Shown here piece after piece: positions 1 through 9,152 of a stretch of 34,351 nt of DNA (positions within the stretch are counted from its first letter, which is position 1; each line of letters opens with the position of its first letter). The stretch lies in assembly GCA_902556205.1 (NCBI GenBank), contig CACDVH010000017.1:1-34351 (forward strand), given 5' to 3'. The DNA comes from an uncultured Gammaproteobacteria bacterium. GTDB taxonomy: Bacteria > Pseudomonadota > Gammaproteobacteria > PS1 > Pseudothioglobaceae. The notes beneath the pieces are model-generated. The model saw only the letters and a list, made by a program, of their open reading frames with translations, was not told where the DNA came from and did not search any database. The position numbers and the translations under genes are program-made.

Positions 1-264
1 GAACTTGAAGATGCAATTCTTGAACTCGGCTTTGAGAGCGTTAATATATTTAGACCCAGTTTTTTAATTGGTCATGGTGGCAGACATAGGGCAATTTCGG
101 AGAAAATTTTGATGAAGGTTGCCAAAATATTTGATATTTTTTGTATTGGCTCTGCAAGAAAATATCGGAGTATTAACGCTCAAGTGTTAGCGAAAAAAAT
201 GGCCTCTACCTTAGATGCTGAACCAGGGGTTCATTACCTTTACTTTGATGACTTTGTGAACTAG
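1..264 (+). CDS. NAD(P)-binding protein, C-terminal fragment (HTATIP2/YbjT-like)
   Basis: The reading frame is open from the first base and stops at TAG 262-264, so only the last 87 codons are present and the start lies outside the window. The fragment contains the run NIFRPSFLIGHGGRHR followed by a helix. This resembles the C-terminal part of short Rossmann-fold proteins of the HTATIP2/YbjT type, where an FRPS-L-G-R segment follows the substrate pocket. That family binds NAD(P)H and is often annotated as an oxidoreductase or nucleoside-diphosphate-sugar epimerase; the substrate here is unknown. The nucleotide-binding GxxGxxG is in the missing part, so the assignment rests on one motif only. 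It ends 113 bases before aroC, with a separate promoter between them. Confidence 0.6.
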   Translation, partial: ELEDAILELGFESVNIFRPSFLIGHGGRHRAISEKILMKVAKIFDIFCIGSARKYRSINAQVLAKKMASTLDAEPGVHYLYFDDFVN

Positions 265-336
265 TTTTATTAGTTTTTCGCAGATCTGTGCTATTCAAAA
301 CCAAGTTTTAATAATATTAGATCTAAAATCTGTCAC

Positions 337-345
337 TGGTATAAT
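337..345 (+). promoter_or_regulatory. Extended -10 promoter for aroC
   Basis: TGG followed by a perfect TATAAT (340-345) forms an extended -10 element. The hexamer 17 bases upstream (TTAGAT, 317-322) is a poor -35, as is common when the TGn extension is present. The predicted start near 352 gives a leader of about 26 bases. No good Shine-Dalgarno sequence precedes the aroC ATG. Confidence 0.55.
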
Positions 346-377
346 GTGGGCCATCTAAATTAGTACATCAATCTTCA

Positions 378-1478
378 ATGTCAGGCAACTCATTCGGAAA
401 ACTATTTACTTTAACCACTGCTGGAGAGAGTCATGGTGATGCGCTCCTAGGAATTGTAGATGGATGTCCTCCAGGCATGAAACTTAGTGAAGAAGATCTT
501 CAAGGTGATCTTGATTTGAGAAAACCTGGTAGCTCAAGACACACCACCCAAAGACGCGAGTCAGATGCAGTGAAAATTGTATCTGGAACTTTTGGAGGGG
601 TAACTACAGGAACTCCTATTGGACTTCTGATTGAGAATAATGATCAAAGACCAAGGGACTACACTAAGATTGCTAATTCATTTAGGCCAGGTCATGCTGA
701 CTTTAGCTATCAACAAAAATATGGAATTAGGGATTACCGAGGTGGTGGTCGCTCTTCAGCCAGAGAGACTGCAATCAGAGTTGCTGCTGGAGGTATTGCA
801 AAAAAATACCTCAGTGAAAAGTTTGGTATACAAATTCGTGGCTATTTAGCTCAACTGGGGCCTATTTCTTTTGAAAAATTCGACTGGTGTGAAGTACACA
901 ATAACCCCTTCTTTTGTCCTGACTCTAATAAAGTTTCAGAGCTTGAAGAGTATATGGATAACCTTAGAAAGTCAGGTGACTCTATCGGAGCAAGAATCAA
1001 TATTGTTGCTAGTAACATGATTACTGGGCTAGGAGAGCCTATATTTGATAGGCTTGATGCGGATATTGCACATGCAATGATGAGTATCAATGCAGTCAAA
1101 GGTATTGAAATAGGAGCTGGATTTGAAGTTGTAAACCAAAAAGGTTCTGATCATAGAGATCTGATAACTCCAGAGGGCTTTAAATCAAACAACTCTGGCG
1201 GAATTTTAGGAGGTATAAGCTCTGGGCAAGATCTATTAATTTCAATTGCTTTGAAGCCAACCTCCAGCATTCGACTTCCAGCTGAGAGTATCGATACAAA
1301 AGGTCAATCCACTGAAATAAGCACAACTGGAAGGCATGATCCCTGTGTTGGTATTCGTGCGACCCCAATTGCAGAGGCAATGCTAGCTGTTACCCTGATG
1401 GATCATGCTCTAAGGAATCGCGCTCAAAATGCTGACGTCGAGTCAGTCACACCCCCTGTTCCTGCTTCTAAGCAGTAA
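378..1478 (+). CDS. aroC: Chorismate synthase
   Basis: This enzyme converts 5-enolpyruvylshikimate-3-phosphate to chorismate, the last common step of aromatic amino acid, folate and quinone synthesis, using reduced FMN. The 366-residue protein aligns along its whole length with gammaproteobacterial AroC. Visible family signatures include GESHG near residue 17, the RxGxSR-TTQRRE segment, [38 protein letters not shown], and the C-terminal KGRHDPC-like stretch (here TGRHDPC) followed by [17 protein letters not shown]. The ATG at 378 places the conserved N-terminus (SGNSFGKLF) exactly as in E. coli. The SulP gene follows after 24 bases and may be cotranscribed. Nothing is missing or unusual in the active-site segments. 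Confidence 0.97.
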   Translation: MSGNSFGKLFTLTTAGESHGDALLGIVDGCPPGMKLSEEDLQGDLDLRKPGSSRHTTQRRESDAVKIVSGTFGGVTTGTPIGLLIENNDQRPRDYTKIANSFRPGHADFSYQQKYGIRDYRGGGRSSARETAIRVAAGGIAKKYLSEKFGIQIRGYLAQLGPISFEKFDWCEVHNNPFFCPDSNKVSELEEYMDNLRKSGDSIGARINIVASNMITGLGEPIFDRLDADIAHAMMSINAVKGIEIGAGFEVVNQKGSDHRDLITPEGFKSNNSGGILGGISSGQDLLISIALKPTSSIRLPAESIDTKGQSTEISTTGRHDPCVGIRATPIAEAMLAVTLMDHALRNRAQNADVESVTPPVPASKQ

Positions 1479-1502
1479 GTTTAATTCAATCCAAAGGAAA
1501 TA

Positions 1503-3044
1503 ATGTTTAAGCTCATTCATAAGCGCGTGCCTAGTAACGCAAAAAATGATATTTTGTCAGGTCTTACTGTCGCACTTGCTCTTGTTCCAGAAGCTGTTGC
1601 TTTTGCACTTTTGGCAGGTTTAAATCCGCTTGTAGGGCTCTATGCAGCCTTTACAATTGGAATTGTTACATCCATTTTAGGAGGCAGGCCTGGAATGATC
1701 TCTGGAGCGACCGGTGCTATTGCTGTCGTTATTGGAACTTTGGTTGCGATTCATGGGGTTGAGTACTTGTTTGCTGCAGTTGTGCTCACTGGAATCATTC
1801 AAGTAGTCTTTGGCATTTTAAAAATGGGTAAATTTATTCGACTCGTTCCTCACCCAGTCTTTCTTGGCTTTGTAAACGGTCTTGCAATAGTGATCTTTTT
1901 ATCTCAGGTTAAGCAGTTTAAGGTTGAGGGTGAATGGATTACAGGTAGTCCGCTTGCTTTGATGCTAATTATTGTGGCTATCACAATGCTTATTATTCAT
2001 TTCTTACCAAAGCTTACAAGAGCAATACCCTCAACTTTGGTTGCAATTGTAATCGGAACTCTAGCAGTTCTCTTTCTTGGGTTAGATACAAGAACAGTAG
2101 GGGATATTGCACCGATTGGAGGAGTATTCCCTCCGTTTCATTTTCCTGACGTTCCCTTAAACTTTGAAACGCTTAGCATTGTCTTCCCTTATGCGATAGT
2201 CATGGCCTTAGTAGGCCTTATTGAAAGCTTATTAACTCTAAACCTGATTGATGACTTAACTGAGACGACTGGCCAGCCCAATCGTGAGTGCATAGGTCAA
2301 GGCGTTGCAAATACAGTGACAGGTTTATTTGGAGGAATGGGAGGCTGCGCAATGGTAGGACAAAGCCTCATTAATATTAAGTCAGGAGGCAGGGGAAGGC
2401 TATCGGGCATTGTTGCTTCACTGGTTCTGTTATTCTTTATCCTTTATCTTTCAAAGTACATTGAAATGATTCCAGTTGCTGTTCTTATTGGAGTCATGAT
2501 GATGGTTGTTATCGGAACCTTTGAATGGGGATCACTGAGGCTTTTTGGCAAGGTTCCACTTCCAGATATTGTGGTTGGCATTGCAGTCGCTGTAATTACA
2601 GTTTTGACTGATAATCTTGCGCTCGCAGTTATTGCAGGAGTAATTATGTCGGCATTATCGTTTGCTTGGGAGTCAGCTGGAAAGATTCATTCAGTTGAAG
2701 AATACGAATCAGAAGGCAAAAAAACCTACAGACTACATGGCGCCTTATTTTTTGCATCAATCAATACCTTCCATTCAATATTTAATCCAAAAGAAGACCC
2801 AGACAATGTATTTATCGATTTTGAAGACTCTCGAGTCATTGATCATTCAGCAATCCAAGCAATTGACAAACTTGCAGAGCGTTATCAGAAAGCTGGCAAA
2901 ACACTCCACTTAATGCATCTGAGTGAGGAGTGCCGATTACTCCTGAAGACAGCCCAGAATTTGGTTGAAGTGAATGTACTAGAAGACCCTCAGTACCATG
3001 TGGCTATCGACAAAGCAAAGGCTCGAATGGAAGGAAATTTTTAA
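1503..3044 (+). CDS. SulP/SLC26-family anion transporter with STAS domain
   Basis: This is a 513-residue inner-membrane transporter. Hydrophobic segments fill residues 15-390 and a cytoplasmic STAS domain occupies about 409-490. The N-terminal DILSGLTVALALVPEAVAFA and the following GLNPLVGLYAAF and ISGATGAIAVV are SulP signatures lining the anion site. The family moves sulfate, bicarbonate, chloride or dicarboxylates; the sequence does not say which. BicA-type bicarbonate uptake is one possibility and sulfate uptake another. A Shine-Dalgarno AAAGGA lies just upstream of the ATG. The gene sits 24 bases behind aroC and converges on the lipoprotein gene with a gap of only 12 bases and no visible terminator. 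Confidence 0.9.
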   Translation: MFKLIHKRVPSNAKNDILSGLTVALALVPEAVAFALLAGLNPLVGLYAAFTIGIVTSILGGRPGMISGATGAIAVVIGTLVAIHGVEYLFAAVVLTGIIQVVFGILKMGKFIRLVPHPVFLGFVNGLAIVIFLSQVKQFKVEGEWITGSPLALMLIIVAITMLIIHFLPKLTRAIPSTLVAIVIGTLAVLFLGLDTRTVGDIAPIGGVFPPFHFPDVPLNFETLSIVFPYAIVMALVGLIESLLTLNLIDDLTETTGQPNRECIGQGVANTVTGLFGGMGGCAMVGQSLINIKSGGRGRLSGIVASLVLLFFILYLSKYIEMIPVAVLIGVMMMVVIGTFEWGSLRLFGKVPLPDIVVGIAVAVITVLTDNLALAVIAGVIMSALSFAWESAGKIHSVEEYESEGKKTYRLHGALFFASINTFHSIFNPKEDPDNVFIDFEDSRVIDHSAIQAIDKLAERYQKAGKTLHLMHLSEECRLLLKTAQNLVEVNVLEDPQYHVAIDKAKARMEGNF

Positions 3045-3056
3045 CCTTAAATCTTA

Positions 3057-3722
3057 TTATTGAAAATTAACGTAAATTATAGGATTAATTTCGCTATAAA
3101 CGCTTCCAGAAGTGCCCTTAAACACTATTTCAGCCTCATCTCTTCGCTCTAATATTTTAGAAAAGTAAAGATATGGTTTTTCAGACACAAACACAGCCGT
3201 TGCATCAACTTGGACATTATTTCTGTTGTCACTTATAACTCTAAAATTAGTAGCATCTCCTGGCAATTCAAAACCAAGCATAAAGTTTATATCACTTAAT
3301 TCACTGTTGAGTGCATCAGCGTAATCAGTTGAATTTAAGCTGACTTCAATCTCACCATTATTCTCAATAAGAAGAACAGCTACTCTATTATTGTTTGCCA
3401 GATAATTTTGAAGATTATTAAGTGTTCCAATTGGAATTGTTGTTTCGATAACAAGTGTTTCTCCCCAATCCCCAGATGACTGAGAGAAGACAGAGTCTGG
3501 TGCAAGATATTTTTCAGCAATAGCACTAGCAGTCTCTAACTCGCCATCATCGTCACTATACATCGTAAAAGATGCTCTGACTGGCACCTCAAAGACTTCG
3601 CCTTCATTTGCAGCTTCAATATCTGTTGTATATAAAGTTACATCAAGCACACTAGGAGCACAAGAGGATAAAAATATAATAAATAAAAAAGAACCTAATA
3701 CATTGGCTAAATTAATTTTCAT
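3057..3722 (-). CDS. Predicted lipoprotein of unknown function
   Basis: The 221-residue protein starts with a short basic end, a hydrophobic stretch and the lipobox LSSC with Cys at position 21. It should therefore be cleaved by signal peptidase II and anchored to a membrane through a lipidated cysteine. The mature part is acidic, rich in beta-strand-like alternation and without a motif I recognise; no enzyme signature is visible. It lies 52 bases behind queE on the same strand, so it may be the last gene of a uvrB-queE-lipoprotein unit. However, a TGT-GATAAT extended -10-like sequence (minus strand, around 3755-3763) could start it separately. The function is unknown. Confidence 0.8.
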   Translation of the reverse strand: MKINLANVLGSFLFIIFLSSCAPSVLDVTLYTTDIEAANEGEVFEVPVRASFTMYSDDDGELETASAIAEKYLAPDSVFSQSSGDWGETLVIETTIPIGTLNNLQNYLANNNRVAVLLIENNGEIEVSLNSTDYADALNSELSDINFMLGFELPGDATNFRVISDNRNNVQVDATAVFVSEKPYLYFSKILERRDEAEIVFKGTSGSVYSEINPIIYVNFQ

Positions 3723-3774
3723 AAAGGCAGTTATTTAATTTAATGAAACTCAATATTATCACAAAAAGATTTGT

Positions 3775-4425
3775 CTATCTCCCCTTTTGGTCACCCCAGA
3801 GAAGCTTATGGAGCTGCACTTGAAGTCTTACGTTAAGTTTTTTTTCTAGAATCCAGTCAGCCAATTCAACGGGCTTCAAGCTCTCATAGACAGGTGAGAA
3901 TAAGATCTCAGACTCTACTTCATGATTATCTAATATCTCATTACACCAATCAAAATCAGATCTTGATGCTATGACAAACTTGAGCTGGTCTTTACTTTTT
4001 AAAATTGGAAGATTTTCATATCTATTTTGATGCACTTCAGTTGAGGAAGGCGTTTTAATATCCATCACAATTGACACTTTACTATTAACTGGAGTTATAT
4101 CAATACTTCCACTAGTCTCCATGGATACGTTGTAGCCGACATCAATCAGAGAGTCAAGGAGCTTTAAACAGTTGCTTTGAGCCATTGGCTCTCCTCCAGT
4201 AACACAAACATATTGAGCATTATATTGAGCAACCTCATCCAAAATATGCTGAATCGAAAGCGGATTATTTCCTTTAAAAGCATAGGCAGTGTCACAATAA
4301 TTACACCTCAATGGACAACCCGTCAATCGAACAAAGACCGTTGGAATTCCGACCTCCTTTGCCTCGCCTTGGAGTGAATAGAAGATTTCTGTAATATTTA
4401 GAGTAGTGTTATTTAAATTGTCCAT
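3775..4425 (-). CDS. queE: 7-carboxy-7-deazaguanine synthase (radical SAM)
   Basis: This radical SAM enzyme converts 6-carboxytetrahydropterin to 7-carboxy-7-deazaguanine in queuosine (preQ0) biosynthesis. The 216-residue protein has the CxxxCxxC cluster motif at Cys37, Cys41 and Cys44 ([10 protein letters not shown]), preceded by the family start [17 protein letters not shown]. It also has the glycine-rich VTGGEP SAM-binding segment around residue 95. The length fits the proteobacterial family. The ATG at 4425 overlaps the end of uvrB by 17 bases, suggesting coupled translation. No other queuosine genes are in the window. Confidence 0.93.
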   Translation of the reverse strand: MDNLNNTTLNITEIFYSLQGEAKEVGIPTVFVRLTGCPLRCNYCDTAYAFKGNNPLSIQHILDEVAQYNAQYVCVTGGEPMAQSNCLKLLDSLIDVGYNVSMETSGSIDITPVNSKVSIVMDIKTPSSTEVHQNRYENLPILKSKDQLKFVIASRSDFDWCNEILDNHEVESEILFSPVYESLKPVELADWILEKKLNVRLQVQLHKLLWGDQKGR

Positions 4426-6394
4426 CTTTCAAAAATTTAATTTGGTTTCTAATATCTGCTGCCTGCTCAAATTTTAATTCTTCTGCAAATTTATACATCT
4501 CTTTTTCAAGCCTTTTTAATTCTTTTGCAAGCTGAACAGGCGAGAGTTTAACTTGAACATTATCTGACACCGCCTCCTCAATATCTTCTGCAGAAAGATC
4601 GGTATCTAAAATATCGACAATCGGTTTTACAACTCCTTTTGGGGTTATCCCATGTTTTTCATTAAAGGATTGCTGTTTATCTCTTCTCGATGAGGTGACA
4701 TCTATCGCCCTTTGCATGGAGTTTGTGACTCTATCAGCATAGAGAATGACGCTGCCATTAATGTTTCTTGCCGCCCTTCCCATGGTCTGGATGAGAGATC
4801 TCTCAGATCTTAAAAACCCCTCTTTGTCAGCATCTAATATGGCTACTAATGAGACCTCAGGAATATCAAGACCCTCCCTTAAGAGGTTAATTCCAACCAA
4901 AACATCAAATACCCCTAGTCTCAGATCTCGAATAATTTCAACCCGCTCAACTGTATCAACATCAGAGTGAAGATACCTTACTTTGATATTATGATCATTC
5001 AAATACTCACTGAGCTGTTCCGACATTCTTTTTGTTAGGGTTGTAACAAGAACTCTTTCCTTAATTGCTACTCTCTTATTGATTTCAGATAATAGATCAT
5101 CAACTTGAGTCTCTACAGGCCTGACATCAATTTCAGGATCTAAAAGACCAGTTGGTCTTACGACCTGCTCAGCAACAACGGTTGAAACATCGAGCTCATA
5201 GTTTGCTGGAGTGGCAGAGACCAATATGCATTGATTTAACCTATCTGAAAACTCTTCAAACTTTAACGGCCTGTTATCAAGTGCAGAGGGCAAACGAAAA
5301 CCAAAGTCAACGAGCGTTGTCTTCCTGGCTCTATCTCCGTTATACATGGCACCGATTTGACTAACGGTAACGTGCGACTCATCCAGAATAACTAATGCGT
5401 CATCTGGCAAATAATCAAAAAGTGTAGGCGGAGCCTCCCCAGGTTTTCTCCCGGAGAGGTAACGTGAATAGTTTTCAATACCCGAGCAGTAACCAAGCTC
5501 TCTCATCATTTCCATATCCTGAACCACTCTTTGAGAGAGTCTCTGATCTTCCACTAATTTGTTTTGAGAGAGGAGCTCTTTTTTTCTAACTCCGAGCTCA
5601 ACCTTAATATCATCAAGCATATTTTGGATTGTGGATTCGGGAGTGACATAGTGGGTCTTTGGATAGATGGTTATCCTCTGGAGAGATTTAAGCTTTTCTC
5701 CAGTTAAAGGGTCGAACCAAGAAAGATTCTCAACCTCTTCATCAAACATCTCAATTCTAACAGCCCTCTCATCTGAGTCGGCGGGGAATATATCAATCAC
5801 CTCACCCTTGACTCTAAAATGTCCCCTAATAAGTGTCAGATCATTTCGGGTGTATTGCATCTTGGAGAGCGTCGCTAGAATTTCTCTTTGGTTAGTAAGT
5901 TCACCAACTGTTAAATGAAGCAGCATTTTCATATAGCTCTTAGGATCACCAAGACCGTAGATTGCTGAAACACTGGCAATAATGATAACGTCTTTTCTCT
6001 CTATAAGTGACTTGGTAGCCGAGAGTCTCATCTGCTCAATCTGCTCATTAATTGAAGCATCTTTTTCAATGTATGTATCTGAGGCTGGGACATATGCCTC
6101 AGGCTGATAGTAATCGTAATAGGAGACAAAGTATTCAACAGCATTTTCGGGAAAAAACTCCTTCATTTCACTATAAAGTTGAGCTGCTAAAGTCTTATTA
6201 GGCGCCATGATAAGGCTCGGCCTTTGGCTCTTCTCTATGACATTTGCTAAAGTAAAAGTTTTGCCTGAACCTGTCACCCCAACAAGGGTTTGGTATTTTT
6301 CGCCTGACTCAATTCCATCTAGTAATTTCTGAATTGCAGAAGGCTGATCACCCTTGGGTGAAAAATTTGATTTGAGCTGAAATTTTCTAGCCAT
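4409..6394 (-). CDS. uvrB: Excinuclease ABC subunit B
   Basis: UvrB is the damage-verification helicase of nucleotide excision repair; it is loaded by UvrA and recruits UvrC. The 661-residue protein is close to the usual 670. It shows the Walker A GVTGSGKT (residues 39-46), the beta-hairpin start [13 protein letters not shown] (91-103), DESH at 338-341, the helicase motifs ATPANYE and [13 protein letters not shown], and the QTMGRAARN motif VI. The C-terminal UVR domain (about 625-660, [21 protein letters not shown]) contacts UvrC. No LexA-type operator is evident in the 61-base divergent spacer upstream. All key motifs are intact. Confidence 0.97.
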   Translation of the reverse strand: MARKFQLKSNFSPKGDQPSAIQKLLDGIESGEKYQTLVGVTGSGKTFTLANVIEKSQRPSLIMAPNKTLAAQLYSEMKEFFPENAVEYFVSYYDYYQPEAYVPASDTYIEKDASINEQIEQMRLSATKSLIERKDVIIIASVSAIYGLGDPKSYMKMLLHLTVGELTNQREILATLSKMQYTRNDLTLIRGHFRVKGEVIDIFPADSDERAVRIEMFDEEVENLSWFDPLTGEKLKSLQRITIYPKTHYVTPESTIQNMLDDIKVELGVRKKELLSQNKLVEDQRLSQRVVQDMEMMRELGYCSGIENYSRYLSGRKPGEAPPTLFDYLPDDALVILDESHVTVSQIGAMYNGDRARKTTLVDFGFRLPSALDNRPLKFEEFSDRLNQCILVSATPANYELDVSTVVAEQVVRPTGLLDPEIDVRPVETQVDDLLSEINKRVAIKERVLVTTLTKRMSEQLSEYLNDHNIKVRYLHSDVDTVERVEIIRDLRLGVFDVLVGINLLREGLDIPEVSLVAILDADKEGFLRSERSLIQTMGRAARNINGSVILYADRVTNSMQRAIDVTSSRRDKQQSFNEKHGITPKGVVKPIVDILDTDLSAEDIEEAVSDNVQVKLSPVQLAKELKRLEKEMYKFAEELKFEQAADIRNQIKFLKDGQFK

Positions 6395-6455
6395 GATTGG
6401 CAGTTTTTCATTAAAATTAAACCCTCAATTTTAAACCATTTAAAGAGTACAGTAA

Positions 6456-7631
6456 ATGTCAACAATCTTATCAAACCGAGTTCAAAAAGTTAAACCATCT
6501 GCTACCATGGCAGTCAGCGACAAAGCTAAAGAATTAAAATCGCAAGGTATCCAAATTGTGTCTATGGGTTCTGGAGAGCCTGACTTTGATACCCCAACGA
6601 ATATTCAAAAAGCTGCTATTAAAGCCATTGGTAATGGTGAAACTCGATACACAGCTGCTGACGGTACTCCAGAGCTTAAAAAAGCTATTTGTGAAAAATT
6701 TAAAAGAGAAAATGGTTTGGACTATTCTCTTAATGAAGTGATGGTTTCTTGTGGTGGAAAACAGGTCTTTTATAATTTGTGTCAAGCGATATTAAATACT
6801 GGCGATGAAGTAATCATTCCTTCTCCGTACTGGGTGTCTTATCCTGACATGGCCATTCTAGCTGATGCTACTCCTGTCTTTATTGAGACCGGAATAGATC
6901 AAGACTTTAAAATATCGCCTGAACAGCTTGAAGCAAGTATTTCGGCTAACACTAAACTCTTGGTATTAAATAGCCCGTCAAACCCTACTGGCTCTGTCTA
7001 CTCAAAGCCAGAGATTGCGGCGCTTGGTTCGGTTTTAGAGAAGTATCCTCATGTACTGACTATCAGTGATGATATTTATGAGCATATCCGATGGGGTGAT
7101 GATGACTTTGTAAACATTGCGATGGCTTGTCCAAATCTAAAAGATCGCGTTATTATATTGAATGGAGTCTCTAAGGCCTATGCAATGACTGGATGGAGAA
7201 TTGGTTATGCAGCGGGTCCAGAGTCAGTCATCAAAGCCATGAAGAAAATTCAAGGCCAGTCGACTTCAAACCCTAGCTCAATCTCTCAAGCGGCGGCACT
7301 AGAAGCTATTACTGGGGATCAGTCATTTATCACCATGATGGTTGAGGCTTTTGAGCGTCGCCATGACTTTCTAGTTGATAGTCTTAACGCAATAGATGGA
7401 ATTGAGTGTCCCAGATCAAAAGGTGCTTTCTATTCCTTCCCTAAGGTAGATGGCTTAATTAAAAGGTTAGGGCTAAAGGATGATGTCGAGTTCTCAACTT
7501 ATTGTCTTGAGAAATTAAGCTTAGCAGTGGTTCCTGGATCAGCCTTTGGGTCTCCTGGCTATGTTAGATTATCTTTTGCTACAAGTATGGATAATATTAA
7601 ACTCTCAGTTGAAAAATTAGCAAGCGTGTAA
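6456..7631 (+). CDS. Class I PLP aminotransferase, aspartate aminotransferase type
   Basis: This is a 391-residue fold-type I aminotransferase. Visible features are YTAADGTPELKKAI near residue 65, NSPSNPTG around 172-179 (substrate/PLP site), SDDIYEH with Asp205 and Tyr208, and NGVSKAYAMTGWRIGYAAGP with the PLP lysine at Lys240. The pattern fits the Ib subgroup of aspartate aminotransferases (Thermus and Rhizobium type) more than the E. coli AspC subgroup. The likely reaction is aspartate plus 2-oxoglutarate to oxaloacetate plus glutamate; some members also act on prephenate or other acids. An AAAGAG at 6442-6447 acts as a weak ribosome site and overlaps an inverted repeat TTTAAA-CCA-TTTAAA (6430-6444). 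It is divergent from uvrB. Confidence 0.9.
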   Translation: MSTILSNRVQKVKPSATMAVSDKAKELKSQGIQIVSMGSGEPDFDTPTNIQKAAIKAIGNGETRYTAADGTPELKKAICEKFKRENGLDYSLNEVMVSCGGKQVFYNLCQAILNTGDEVIIPSPYWVSYPDMAILADATPVFIETGIDQDFKISPEQLEASISANTKLLVLNSPSNPTGSVYSKPEIAALGSVLEKYPHVLTISDDIYEHIRWGDDDFVNIAMACPNLKDRVIILNGVSKAYAMTGWRIGYAAGPESVIKAMKKIQGQSTSNPSSISQAAALEAITGDQSFITMMVEAFERRHDFLVDSLNAIDGIECPRSKGAFYSFPKVDGLIKRLGLKDDVEFSTYCLEKLSLAVVPGSAFGSPGYVRLSFATSMDNIKLSVEKLASV

Positions 7632-7656
7632 ACAATCATTTGATTAATTTTTTTTC

Positions 7657-7683
7657 TTGACATCTAAAATTTCTTAATATAAC
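7657..7683 (+). promoter_or_regulatory. Sigma-70-type promoter for the aldehyde dehydrogenase gene
   Basis: A perfect -35 TTGACA (7657-7662) is followed after a 15-base spacer by TATAAC (7678-7683). The spacer is shorter than ideal. The start would fall near 7690, giving a leader of about 20 bases to the ATG at 7711. Confidence 0.5.
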
Positions 7684-7710
7684 CTCTACTTTTTGATAAG
7701 GAGAAATACA

Positions 7711-9138
7711 ATGCTTGATAAAAGAAAATTCTATATTAATGGTCAATGGGTTGATCCTTCTAAAAAAAATGACTTTGAGGTCATCAATCCCTCAGATGAA
7801 TCGGTATGCGCAATGATTTCTTTAGGTTCTCAAGCAGATACAGATGCAGCAGTTTCTGCCGCAAGATCAGCACTTCCTATGTGGTCAAACTCCTCTAAAG
7901 AAGACAGAGTTGCCTTATTGGAAAGACTTTATGCGATCTATCAAAGAAGAATGGATGAGATGGCTGAGGTTATCTCGATTGAAATGGGAGCGCCAATAGA
8001 CTTTTCTAAGGCTGCTCAGGCGCCCTCTGGAACAAATGCAATTGAGGACTTTCTTAATCAACTCAAAAAGTTTGAATTTGAAGAGCAGCTTGATGACTCA
8101 GACAATCAACTGATCTATGAACCTAAAGGGGTATGTGCACTCATTACTCCATGGAACTGGCCAATAAGCCAGGTTGCGCTGAAGGTAATTCCTGCTATTG
8201 CAGCTGGTTGCACTATGGTACTAAAACCATCAGAAATTGCCCCTCTAGATTCAATGTTGTTTGCTGAGATGCTGGAAGAGGCTGGATGTCCTGCTGGTGT
8301 TTTCAACCTTGTTAATGGCGATGGTGCTGGAGTTGGAAGTCAGCTAACCTCTCATCCTGATATTGACATGGTCTCTTTTACGGGCTCAACGAGAGCTGGC
8401 GCTCTGATCTCACACAACGCGGCTGACGACTTTAAGAGGGTTGGTTTAGAGCTTGGCGGAAAAGGTGCAAACATTATCTTCGCTGATGCTGATGAAAAAG
8501 CGGTTAAACGAGGTGTAAGACACTGCTTCAATAACACAGGTCAATCCTGTAACGCACCAACTAGAATGCTTGTAGAGAGATCTATTTATGACCAAGCTGT
8601 TGTAATTGCCAAAGAAACAGCTCTTTCCACTAAAACAGATATAGCCTCTAAAGAGGGCAAACACCTTGGACCCGTTGTCTCAAAACTTCAGTTCGATAAG
8701 ATCCAAGCCTTAATTCAAGCTGGAATAGACGAGAATGCAACTCTGGTGACCGGAGGAACTGGAAAGCCTGAAGGGCTCGAGACTGGTTATTTTATTAAGC
8801 CCACAATTTTTGCAGATGTCAATAATCAAATGACGATTGCACAAACTGAAATTTTTGGTCCAGTTCTCTCAATCATCCCTTTTGATACTGAAGAAGAGGC
8901 TATTGAAATCGCTAATGATACGCCCTATGGATTAACTAACTACGTACAAACACAGGACCAGGGAAGAGCAAAGAGAATGTCAAAGAAACTCCTTTCAGGA
9001 ACCGTAGAGCTCAATGGAAAAGGGGCTGCAAGTGGAGCTCCATTTGGGGGATTCAAGCACTCTGGGATTGGCCGAGAAGGTGGTGAACATGGCTTTACTG
9101 AGTTTGTTGAGGTCAAGGTAGTCACTGGCTGGAACTAG
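7711..9138 (+). CDS. NAD(P)-dependent aldehyde dehydrogenase
   Basis: This is a 475-residue ALDH-superfamily enzyme oxidising an unknown aldehyde to its acid. Numbered from the ATG at 7711, the oxyanion Asn is Asn149 (TPWNWP), the cofactor-binding Lys is Lys172 (LKPSE), the general base is Glu247 (LELGGK) and the nucleophile is Cys280 (GQSCNAPTR). FTGSTRAG (223-230) is the nucleotide-site glycine motif. I chose 7711 because AAGGAGA lies at 7698-7704, seven bases upstream; an in-frame TTG at 7693 would overlap that site and is unlikely. It has its own promoter and is followed after 14 bases by an M81-family gene, so the two are probably cotranscribed. The substrate cannot be read from the sequence. 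Confidence 0.92.
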   Translation: MLDKRKFYINGQWVDPSKKNDFEVINPSDESVCAMISLGSQADTDAAVSAARSALPMWSNSSKEDRVALLERLYAIYQRRMDEMAEVISIEMGAPIDFSKAAQAPSGTNAIEDFLNQLKKFEFEEQLDDSDNQLIYEPKGVCALITPWNWPISQVALKVIPAIAAGCTMVLKPSEIAPLDSMLFAEMLEEAGCPAGVFNLVNGDGAGVGSQLTSHPDIDMVSFTGSTRAGALISHNAADDFKRVGLELGGKGANIIFADADEKAVKRGVRHCFNNTGQSCNAPTRMLVERSIYDQAVVIAKETALSTKTDIASKEGKHLGPVVSKLQFDKIQALIQAGIDENATLVTGGTGKPEGLETGYFIKPTIFADVNNQMTIAQTEIFGPVLSIIPFDTEEEAIEIANDTPYGLTNYVQTQDQGRAKRMSKKLLSGTVELNGKGAASGAPFGGFKHSGIGREGGEHGFTEFVEVKVVTGWN

Positions 9139-9152
9139 TATCTAGGTGAGCG

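Noticed and set aside
7631-7656. Terminator after the aminotransferase gene
   Set aside because: AATCA/TGATT is followed by a T-run, but the stem is only about four pairs with almost no loop, too weak to call.
7693-7710. TTG start for the aldehyde dehydrogenase
   Set aside because: The TTG lies upstream of and overlaps the region of the AAGGAGA ribosome site that clearly serves the ATG at 7711.
7738-7757. TGGTCAA near the start of the aldehyde dehydrogenase gene as a RutR site
   Set aside because: The half-sites are in the wrong order and inside coding sequence.
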